NCBI GenBank assembly: GCA_037783415.1
Contig: JAZGTN010000015.1
Location: 5,653,001 to 5,717,000 of the forward strand
DNA length: 64,000 nucleotides
Reading direction: 5' to 3'
Origin: Leptasterias polaris
Lineage: Eukaryota; Echinodermata; Asteroidea; Forcipulatida; Asteriidae
This document shows, one piece after another, positions 12,501-24,500 of the stretch. The notes under the pieces are model-generated. The model was not told where the DNA came from, made no database searches, and saw only the letters and a list, made by a program, of their open reading frames with translations. The position numbers and the translations under genes are program-made. Position 1 is the stretch's first letter. Every line of letters begins with the position of its first letter.

Positions 12501-15500
12501 TTAGTTGCTAAACAGAGTGTGACGTCACAATACAAATTGCCACGTCGCTATTGATAACTCATCTTAAGATGAATCTTGGCGCTTTGTGAAATCAAGACCT
12601 GGCCTAGTTTGTGAAAGATACTTGAGCATTCCCTCTGCCAGTGAGTTGGCCGATCATTCCAAACCATTGAACTGCATGGGTTGTGTGGGGTGGCCAACTG
12701 TGCAGAGAACGGACTGTACTATCTCAATTCATTCAGCGTATGATATCTTATTGCAGGCTGGCATAGTTTATAATAATAATAATAATAATGTTGAAAGGTT
12801 GAACAAACCAAACTTGGGAGCTTTATTAGTAGCTAAAATTAGTATTCAAATTGTTAGCAATTTTTTGTCTTTCATTCAGAGGGTCACATCTTGGAAGATG
12901 TCAACAAAGCCGTCATGGCTCTGCAGATGGCTGACGTGGAGACCTTGGACCGTACCGGGGGAGCCATCCGCGGTAGAGCAGCACGCATCTGTGGAGTAGT
13001 TGATGCCGAGATGCAGAACTATGAGCCGGGCGTCTACACTGACAAGGTCAAGGAAGCCGTGCTGGTGCTGCAAGACCAAGGTAGGCATTTCAAATCAGAG
13101 AATAGCCCACATGCCGGGTGCCATCTTAAAAATATACTGTGATTCATTTTGGGAAACAGAGTATAGTTAAACACTAGGTCAAGCTGCCAAGATAGATGTC
13201 ATGCTGTAGTTTACATGTAACTATGCCAGGTTTTATAGCTGTGTACCGCAATGCTTCAAAATCTGAGTGCCATGATAGTTGCCGGTGTTGCTTGGACTCT
13301 GATTTCACCGGGAATCCTATGTGCGTCGATCATGCGCTTTAGGACATGCATATGGGCTATGGCCTCTGTTACCATTTGAATTAATTTTCATCAGATGAAT
13401 ATAATGTTGTTGATAATAATTAAACAAATTAAAACAACTTGGTAGTAACAATTGACTCTCGTTGTAACTTGATAAAATGACTCTCGCTATAACAAGATCG
13501 ATGGGTCTGGCCAAATAACCTCTTTATACAGGCCTGTGAGATCTCCGCTTTAAAGTGGATATCCGTTTGGGGTTTTTTCCGATTTTTTATTTCCGATTTT
13601 TTTTTCGTAAAAAAAAAATAAAATAATGTACAACTACAATAATGTACAACTACAATAATGTGAAATAAGCCTAGTTACTGGATCAATGGGGTGCCCCAAT
13701 TAGACCAGCGTAAATGCGTTACGCGCGCTCACTTGACGTTCCACGATCATTCTTACATCATGTAGTGTTTCAGCTCTTTTTTGTAGGGTCCACTCACAGG
13801 CCTGTTTATAGCAGGAACGTTGTTACAGCAAAAGAGAATAAAGCACAAAGTCAAAATTAGATTCAGGACTTACTCAAGCAGAATCTCTTTATAAGGAGAG
13901 TTGACTGCAACTGCCTTTTTTCAATATTATCATTTCTGGTTACTTTTCCCCAAGGTATTTTTAGCCGCCCCCTCCAAAAAAATATATATATATATATATT
14001 ATAAATAAATAAATAATTTTGGGTTGAACAAGGAAAAATTGACTAGAGCGGGATTTGAACCAACGACCTCCGGATTGACGTGCCGGCGCTCTACCAACTG
14101 AGCTATCTAGCCCTATGTTGGCGGTCTCCCTATTTTGTCAATATCCTTGTGGTTTATTATTTGATAAATAAATAAATAGTAATATCAATAATAATAATTT
14201 AGAATAAATAAAAAACTTCCTCTATTCAGGTTTATAACCCTCTTCTTTATACACACAGTTATGCCGCACTTTTCCGAGAAGGTTGAGAAAGCCGTGTCTT
14301 CCCTGAATTCCAACAATCCGCAAGACATGGACGAGAATGAGTTCATCGATGCATCTCGCATGGTTTATGACGGAGTACGAGACGTCAGGAGGGCTGTGCT
14401 CATGAACAGGGTAAGGTTCTCTTTGAAAAAACAGGATGGATAAAGTGCTGTGTGGTAGGGTTGGACTTCTACGAATATTTTCCGGTATGACTTCTGGTTA
14501 ACCGTTTTTACCGATTCCAATCCCAACTATGAGCCGATCTGTAAAAAATGAAAATGTCAACACATTTTCCAGGGTAGACCAGGGTTAAAAATAGATTAAG
14601 TTGGGAAGGTAGTGCATTCTGCTCTACCAGCCAGGCTCCTAGTGGATGATACCCATGCGTAGATTCTTACGGAATGTGAAAGGGGTAACCTTGTTTCTGC
14701 CCCGGGAGTAGGTGGCAACGTGCCCCTGGTGACAGTTGATTTGGGTCGACAGCCCAAATCAGTTTAAGTGTAGCCCTCACCTGAAAGTCGCCGTCCGGCC
14801 TTGTGATGTTGGGCAATATCACATAAGAAAAGGGGGAGAAAAAGAACACTATACCCTGTCTTCACAGTCACAAAACCTTCACAGTCACAGAAATCTGAGA
14901 AACGATTCATGCATGAATCGTTTCTCGGATTCAAATGTTTTTGGCTGAACATGGTGAAGAATTATCCAAACCATATTACCCTCAAACGGAATCCTTTCGC
15001 AAAATAGTTTATACAATCAACAGCTGCATGGCTTCCCACCAAGTAAGTTTTTTGAGGTCGTTTATTTTTGGAGTAGTTACCAATCTAAGACGCTACCTTT
15101 AAGATGCCAATACTGATGTCTAACTTTTGGTTTCCTTTCCTGCAGTCTCTGGAGGAGATGGAGACAGATACAGAGTATGAAGAAGAAGAGTATGACGTCA
15201 AGAGCAGATGTAAGTAGTCTTTATTACCCCAGTAGCCTAGATAGCTTGCAGTGCTATGGCGGATGAGGCCCACTGTGCCCCCAGTCATAGCCTTGGGGGT
15301 TCCTTGATAACTCCTTTAGAAATTTACAGGTATCATACAGGATTGTTAGAGCTGACAAACTAGTCGCCGACAGTGTTCATGTTTTGTGTGATCAACCATA
15401 TACATGAAATAGGGAAACCTGTGAAAATTTGAGCGTTATCTGCTGTGTGACTCAGGAAAATAATAATTTTAAAAACATGCAAAATTTTCACGTAAACACG

Positions 15501-18500
15501 TTGACCTTTATTTTTTGTTGTAACAATCAAAATCATCTGTTAAAATTTGTTATTGTATAGGTTTCAGATACAGTTTTCTCGAATATGTCTGCATTTCAGA
15601 GAGAAATAGTTCACACACAAAAATTACACAAAAAATACAAACTTAATAATGAGTAAGCTTTCAGACTAAAATTGAAAAATGATTTTAATAATAATAATAA
15701 TAATAATGGCTTCTTATATAGCGCTCACTCAGTGACGCTCAAGGCGCTTCAACAGTCGGTATTTTTGCTGCAAGGTATATATGTGGAGCTACTTTTTGAA
15801 GTTTCAGACCTATTCCTTTTACATATAGCACCATGTAATGGTTTACAAGGTGCTGTGGCGCAATATGCAGCCAATCAAACCAGGAACACCGGGGCAAACC
15901 CCTTCTCTTTTCGATAAATGCACTGGGTTCTTTTACGTGCATTACACAATACACGGGACCAATGGCTTTACGTCCCATCCGAAGGACGAAGCAATAATGG
16001 TTAAGTGTCTTGCTTAACTCTTTCGCTACGGCGAGCCGCTCACAGCGGCTCACATAAATGTCCCGTTCCCTACGGAAAGCCGCTCACAGCGGCTCGTTGA
16101 CGCAGTGTAGATAATAAATTACGTACAAACGCCCGAAATTCGAAAATTAAATTCCGGAGCGAAAGAGTTAAGGACACAAGTGTCACGACCGAGATTCGAA
16201 CCCACACTCTGCTGAACAGAAACACCAGAGCTTGAGTCCGGTGCTCTTATCCGCTCGGCCACGAAACAGAGGCTGGAACTTTTGATACCCTAAAGTTCCG
16301 TGAGGGGTGGGGGGTGTATGTGTTCACCACCTTGTATATTTTCATAGTTGCAATCTTACTGGAATGAAGAATCTAGACTGCTTCATTATGGATCAACTTA
16401 CCTCTTCATATTCGCCAAGCTGACTCTCATCTGATTTTTAAGGGACTTTTAAAGACTCCTTTGTTTAAATCTATATTTTTGTATCAAATTGCTTTATATA
16501 GTTAATTTCATTGTTTTATGTTTTGTGTTGCACAGAGAGCCTCCTGCATTATGCGCTATATAAATGTCTTGTATTGTTGTTATTTATTACTAAGATGATA
16601 TATGATTTTTCTATTATGTCTCCTCAACAGCAAGCTACAAGACTGAAATGACCGAAGAAGAAGATGTGGCTGAAGGAATTACCTCAAGGGTGGGTGAAGA
16701 AATCTTGTTTTTTTTTTTAAATTCCTTGAATACTTTACACAGGTTTCATAGCCTTGGTCACTTCATCATGGTCGTCGCTGTTGGGATCCCTGTCTACCGG
16801 GTTACCATCTGAGCTAAAATTCACATTCACGAAAAGGGAACTGACTATCGAAAGTTCCAGCCTCTGTTTCTTGACACTGGGGCATGTTTTGGTGATCCTG
16901 ACAAAAAAAACACCAAGTTTCTGACATGACTGCATCATAGTGTCGAAGGACACAAGTGAATATGCGCATTAGTATTTTGAACATTCCAATGGGACAGTCC
17001 GGCGGTCCAATGGCGCAGTTCATGTGCACACGCTGATCATTCCTACCGCTATGACTTCTGGAAGCTCCTTAACCAGAAACACTCGGTAGTGAAGTTCATC
17101 TCTTGAAAATGAAATGTTTCGTTTTGTAAATCTTCGGACACAAGTGAATATGCGCATTTGTATTTTGAATATTCCAGTGGTACAGTCCGGCGGTCCAATG
17201 AAGCTGTTCATGTACACACGCTGAAATACTTACTTGATCCAATTAGATCCTTTCTACCGCTATGACTTCTGGACACTCCTTAACCAGAAACAGTCGGTAG
17301 TGAAGTTCATCTCTTGAAAATGAAATGTTTTCTTTTTTGAAAAATCTTAGGCGATGATGAGAGATCTCCCAGACACGGAGAAAGAGAAGATTCACCAGGA
17401 GGTGGAGCTGTTCCGGATTGAGAAGGAGAAACTGGACATGGAGATGGCAAAGTGGGACGACACTGGCAACGACATCATCATCCTGGCTAAACAGATGTGT
17501 ATGATCATGATGGAGATGACGGACTTCACACGGTACGACTATTTGTACAGAATTTATAGCCAACAACAAATCAGTGGTTTTTATGCCCTGTGGTTGGCGA
17601 ATAAAAAATAATAATAATAATTTATTGATTTTTTATTGCGCCCATTCCATAAAATGTACACAAGCTCATAACAAAATAATTCGACAAAGATTAAAAAGTT
17701 GAAAACTGGTAAAAGCGAGGAAATACTACAATCCATAAAAATGATTACACAAGACCCTTACAGGGCTACCCAAACAGTAAAAATGCATTACAAACTCAAA
17801 ACGTAGTGGGTAGATTGGTCTTGGGATCCCTAAGAAGCCTTTTGGGTTCGGACCCTCTTAGCTAAATGTCAATGTCGCTACGGTTGAATGAAAATAAATG
17901 TTGTTGAAAATATTGTTGTCACAATGAAACCCTGTCTAAACAAAGACAGTAGAAACAAAAATGTACTTAGGAGAGTAACAATAAAAGCACATTTAGTACA
18001 AATCTTCTTTAGAAAGAGAACTTTTCAGAACAGATTTTAAAACATCAAGGCTATCAGCGTTCCTAATATGAAGTGGAAGTTTGTTCCAGAGGTGCGAAGT
18101 CACCAAAGGGGCATACAAATGTCCTTACGTGGGTGTGTTTGTTGTGTGTATGCAATCATTGACCATAACTTAAGAAGGACTTTGCATATTGACTCAAGAC
18201 TTGGTGTGTGGATTGATCCCCCTGTTGATTTTTTGGACCCTCTAGGCCAAATGTCAAGGTCATTTTGCTAAAACAAAAGAAACTTTGTCCTGGCAATAAC
18301 TTGAGAAGGACTTGGCATATTATCTCAAAACTTAGTGGGTAGATTGGTCTTGGGATCCCTAAGAAGCCAATTGGGTTTTGACCCTCTTGGCCAAATGTCA
18401 AGGTCATTATGGCTGAAAGAAAATTAATATTATTGACAATATTGTCGCAATGGAATCCTTTCTAAACAAAGCAAAGACGACAAAGATTCTCTTAAAAAGC

Positions 18501-21500
18501 ACCGGAATTTGTTGGTCTTTTTTGAGAAAATATGAGTTGTGTTCACCGTGAATCGCAAAACCATGCCACAGTCGATAATCGTCCATAGTTTGCTGGAATT
18601 TTGGACCACTCAGCTTTACCTCCCATTGAGCTGAATACAACGATAAACAACAGTGGCAGCTTATCGATCTCTCGTAATCCTCGTTTTGTACAACAAAAGG
18701 ACAAAGATCAGGAATCTGGGATTACACAATATTCCGATACCCTTTGGTCACTCTTTGTACAGGGGAAACAAAGCGTTGCTCGGTGACTGCATGCACTGTG
18801 CAGGCTACACAATGGAATGTCCAGGTGTTTTAACGTTTCGGTATTCCAAGTTTATAAAAATACGGGTGTACACATCATCCAATTTCTGGCACAGAAAATA
18901 TTGGCGTTGACTGGTTAAAGGTGGGGTCATAGTTTGGGAAATACTCCCAAAATGGATGGCCTTAAAAGCTTGCTAGTGAGAAAGGATTCATTTCGAAGTA
19001 ATATGGTTTGGATAATTTTTCACCCAAAAACATTTGAATCTTGGAAACGATTCATGCGTGAATCATTTCTTAAGAGTTCTAGAGTGTTGACTTAAAAAAA
19101 AACATTTCTGCGGTGTCCGTTCCGAATGCGGTTGGTACCCGCTGTCACCTCACTAATTGTGGATGTAATCCTGGACCCCTTGCACAGAGTAATTAAAACC
19201 CATGTTCATTGTTTCTTGCAGTGGCCGCGGCCCCCTGAAGACGACCATGCATGTCATCAACGCAGCGAAGAAGATCGCCGAAGCCGGTTCCAAACTCGAC
19301 AAGTTGGCCAGAAATATTGCCGATATGGTAAGAGAGACTAATCCAACTTGCAGAATTAAAGGCAAATGTTTGTTGTTTTGTGCGTTGTTCCCAGTCTTGA
19401 TGATTTATCTATGGATGAGATACTTAAGAATTGCTAAACATTTGTTATGAGGTCACGATATTTCTAGTAGATACCAATATAGCTCTCATGTATCGATGTA
19501 TATCCAGTATTTCAGTAACGTCATCTACTTTGCTGATTATAACTAGAGCAGGCTACTTACAACCACTAATATCTCACTCATAAAGAAAATTACAATCCCT
19601 GATCCACTAGGCGAAAGTAGAAGTTCTTTATCTCAATCGGGTATTCTTCCAATTTCCCAATCTACTCCACATCCGTAGATAAACTGCAAGACAAGTTCTT
19701 TTCTGAACTAGGTAGTCTCCTGATTTCCCAGTTCACTCTGCGGCAATCAATTAATAGGACAGGTTGTTTTAAGAACAATTCTACTCGGCAAAGCAGATAT
19801 CAGCACATGGTGTTACCACATACTGAATATAAATCGGCACCCCACCATATAATGCCTCAAATCTCATGAAACTTCAACCATTGTTTATGTTTCCCATTTA
19901 AAAGGATTTTTTCCCCCCCATGTTTGTTGTGAATTCACCACATTTCTTGATTGTTCTTTGTGCAGATTCTAGCCCTGTTTAATTTGGACAGTCTGGTGCC
20001 TCAAATCATCACATTTTTGTCTAATGTTTCTATGTCTTGTTTCAATCGTAGTGCCCCGACTCCTCCTCCAAGAATGATCTGATTGCATACCTCCAGCGTA
20101 TCGCCTTGTACTGCCACCAGCTGAACATCACCAGCAAGGTCAAGGCAGAGATACAGAACATCAGCGGAGAACTTGTGCTATCTGGGGTAAGAGCTGCTAT
20201 AATCTGTCACTTTGAAGGGTCCGCTTCTTTACATGTGTAACCCTGAGGAAAATATGGACTATGACTAGAATGACAATAATGGGCACCACTTTGTATTCGT
20301 CACTCTGCAGTTTTTCCAATGTTTTGTAACTTCCCCTTATGGTGTTGCATCCCCTTAAGGGAGCATGGATAAATCATGTCACAGGCACGGCCGCGATCCA
20401 ACGCATTCCTATGCGTGCAAGCTCAAACGAAAGAAAACCCAAGCACTGTCACGCGTTCTTCTGCAATCGCCTGGTCTTGAGGAAGACTCACTGTATAACA
20501 AAGGAACAATGGTGTTGGCCACATGCTACTGTAGTTATAATCCGCCGACTAGATAAACCCTAGTATACCTGAGCTAGACCCCAAACACTCATCCTTCACT
20601 CCTTTGTGGGCTACTTTCGCGCTACCTTGTCATCCGACCAACAAAAGGCACTAACAATAGAGTTTGATAATGAGGGAACCTGAAAATCACTGGAGCGCAA
20701 ATTCCATCGTTGCACGGGGCCGTGACAATTTTGGAACGACTCCGTGCAGCCACGCGTCGGCACGCGTTCTTAATTTATCCATGGTCCCTAAGGTGATCCC
20801 TCTACTGCCGCTTTCCAGGTTGTATTGTAAATTTTAGTGTGATCCCTGGCTCTATGGAAGTTACAAGTTAGTTGAATGGCTTAAAAATATTGACAGAATA
20901 GGGAGATTGCCAACCTTAGGGCTAGATAGCTCAGGAGGTAGTAAGTTCAAGTCCTGCTCTAGTCAATGTTTCTTTATTCAACCCAAAACATTGGTAAATA
21001 CCTGAAACAAAAGTGTTTCAATATGTGAGTGGATATGCAGGCTCATACTGAAAATAATTGTTTATTATTTTATTCAAATAATGGACAGGAAAATTAGGTC
21101 AACTTTTCTGTCCAATTTTTGATTGAAATTTGAGGGTCATTCAAAAGAATTTATAAAAAAAACAAAAAACTAGTCAACTCATTAAAATCAATGTGCTGCA
21201 TACATAGGCGCTCAACAATATACAAAAGCGAAGAGCAGAAACAAGTATACTAATTTGGATTAGAGTGTGAACATTTAGGTTTTGAGTAATTATTTGAAAG
21301 AACTGGCTGATGAGGCTTGACGAAGGGCAAGTGGAAGACTGTTTCAGAGAGTAGGGCCAACATTGGAAAAACTGCAGAAGGGAGGAGTCTTATGACCTTA
21401 GCCTGCGTGGAGGATTGTATGCTTGTATTGAATTCTGCATATAGAGTGGTGAGAAGCCATGAATTGCGTGGTAGACCGCAGCCAATGCAACAGGCAGCCA

Positions 21501-24500
21501 ATAGAGGGATACAAGAACAGGTGTTATGTGTCTAATTGTTTAATAGTGTAAGGTACCTGAATACAATGTTTAAAAGCGTCTAATGATTGTCTATTATTGT
21601 TCTTACTGTAGTTGGACAGTGCCACCTCCCTGATCCAAGCCGCCAAGAATCTGATGGCTGCTGTGGTGTTGACAGTCAAGGCATCCTACGTGGCCTCAAC
21701 TAAATACTCCAGACTTATAATGGGTCCCGATAATGTCAATGTAAGTCACTACTTGTCAACTTGTTTACCGTCGAGGTCACAATTTGTTGTGTCAGTGCAT
21801 AAAGGTCATAGTTCAGTTTGGGAAAAGGTCATACCCCTTGTTCGATTCAGTTCAGTTTATTTCCTGTCAATCAGTTTGCATCATAATTTACAGCTCTTGG
21901 ATTAAACAATAATGTTTAAGTGGTGGAGGTCTCCTGACAGGAAGCTTGTGGAGTGGAGGGAGAAGGTTCAAATCCCCCTCTACTCAATTGTTCTTTATTC
22001 AACCCAAAAAGTACAATTATTTCCACCCGGAGTTGGGTAGAAGGAATTTTGTCATCTTCCTACAGAGTAGGGCCTTGGGCTTAACTGAATTGTTCATATC
22101 CTGTTGCCTCCAAAAACCATCAGAAACTGTTACAAGACACTTTATCCCATGTGAGAAAAACAGTGCACTTTGAGAATTTTCAAGAGCACATTGCCGTCAA
22201 ATCTCTCAAAATGTTGCTGTTCGGAACTGCCCGTTATCCATTTAATGAGTTTTCCATGCACTTAATAAACACCTACAGTGTGTTGTAATTAGTGAGTAAT
22301 GATTTTAAACAACATAAATTTGCCTCTTGAAATACAACCAGCAGAACCTACGGTCCACCATTTTGTGGAGTCAAAAATACGGTTCTACAATTAGCGGACC
22401 ATGTTCTGTCATGAAATTACACAAAAAACCACACAATTTCAAGGGATATTTATGTGGATCAGTATATTCTACTTTTAAAATATCTTTCCAAACCATATTC
22501 ATTTCAAAACAAATGCTTTTTATAGCCCAAAGCGCCAAATCCGATCGCAGCGTTGCCCCTTTAGCACTTAAATATGTTTTTCTGTCCTTTTGAAAGATAT
22601 AAATGTGTTTGTTGACCGTGTGTTATTTGTAACTATTACTAGAGTATACAGTGTATGCTTCAAGAGTTTGGCGCCCTTGTGGTAGGTGTTTTCTGTGAAT
22701 CAAAATGAGATCAGGATTATTTGTAAACCAAAACAAAGCAGGGCCCAGTTTCATGGCTCTGCTTACCGCTGAATTCTGCGCTTGGGATCACCATTTCCCG
22801 CTTACCGAGCAAGCGCCGAATTTCTGCGCTAGCTGTGTAAGCGTAGAATGCCTAGTAGCGTGGACTACGCAAGCGCACAAGCAAACATTCCCTGCTAACC
22901 CGTGAAATACGCTTGACGTTAGCGCGGAATTCCCTGCTTTCCGTAAGCGCCGATTCTTTGCTTACGGTAAGCAGAGCCATGAAATTGGGTCCAGATATTA
23001 GGTTGAGAGTACAATTGTTTATGTTCGTTTCTTTTGTAGCCGTAGCAAAATAGGACCACATTTGCAAATTGAATAAAAAAAAAGCATTTGGAGGAAATTT
23101 TGTTTTGATGTAAAAAAAAAAACAAAAACAGAATGGCATGTTTCAATAAGATTTTTAATGATTAAGTTATTGAACAAACAATGCCATCATTTCAATGCTG
23201 ACAGGTGATGTATCTTTGGATTTCTTTGGTGCATCAAATTCTAGCCTTACTTAAATCTATAGGGTTGGGATTAACCGTTAAACCGTTCAAAACAATTGTT
23301 GAAATCTGATTTCCAAAAAATATGGAACCTTCCTTTTCTGAAAATGTTAGCCCCAGATGCTATCCAGAGAGAATGATTGACATCCCTTTTGTTTGTTGAA
23401 CTGCCTTATCAGTAGAAACAGTTAAATGGTTAAAACCGATAGTCACAAGTTCCATTTAACTGTTCAGGAAAATAAATGTAGATGCACAACCCAAGCTACC
23501 GTAAACCCAGATATCTATGCCTGGAACTGTTTAGTTTATGTGCACAGAATGAACTACTAGATTCATCTACTGCACGACACCATGGCCAAGTGTGCAAGGA
23601 CCATTTGTCGACTAGAAGTTGATATTGCCTGGTACCCAACTCATATTTTTCAGCATGAGTACTAGGCCTGGGCGATTAGTGAAATTCACTACCCGACTAG
23701 ATGCGCTTCAATTAGTCGCGACTTCGACACTAGTCGCGACTATTTTTATCAGTAGTCATGGCGGTGCGGTTAACCGATTAGTTGCAAAGCGGCAGTCGCG
23801 ACAAGACATTGCAGTCAATAGTCCTGGCTTTGACACTAGTCGCACTAGCCGCTCAGGCCTAATGAGTACCAGTTAATATCAGCTGCTTAATGACAAATGG
23901 TCCTTGTCAGTTGTGCGAAATGAACTTGGCGGGTGTTGCATGGTGCTAAAGTATACTGTTACTGTAAACTTACAAATCCATTTAAATGATCAGCCAGTAG
24001 GTGGAGCAGATAAGTTTTGGTAGATAGAATTTACAAATCACAACATGTAAAGGGAAGTTATGAAATATTCATTTTGTTTTAGCTTTGTTTGCAGCAGACA
24101 GCAAGTTCACTATCATATTCAACTTTAGTTTGAATCGGTATTCAGGCATACAACTTATCAGCTGATTTCTTCGTTTTGAGTTTCCCAGCTGTGCCATTGA
24201 AAATGAAAAAACACAGTACAAAGTTTCGCTGTGCCTGGAACTTTAATCTCCTTCTTTCTTGACAAACTGAAGTTGTATGCGGGAGTATTTTCGTGTCTAG
24301 GTCTTTATCTTTTATAAGTGCTGATATTTTTAGCACATTTTTTGAGTTAACTATTTATTTGTTTATTTGCTTATTTTAATTTGAAAACCAGTCCACAGTG
24401 GCAAACCCACTAACATAAAGGACAAATTTATTTTATGAAAAGTGGCAAATAATTAATGGACTTTACGTATAGAAGAATATGCAACTTGTATTAATTATAA

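Noticed and set aside
14040..14118. Functional tRNA gene on the minus strand
   Set aside because: It nearly forms a cloverleaf, but the anticodon loop lacks U33, and several diverged relatives in the window share the same head and 3' extension, which fits a SINE.
21305..21330. Hammerhead ribozyme core (CTGATGA...CGAA)
   Set aside because: The GAAA core is replaced by GAAG and no supporting stems I/III were found.
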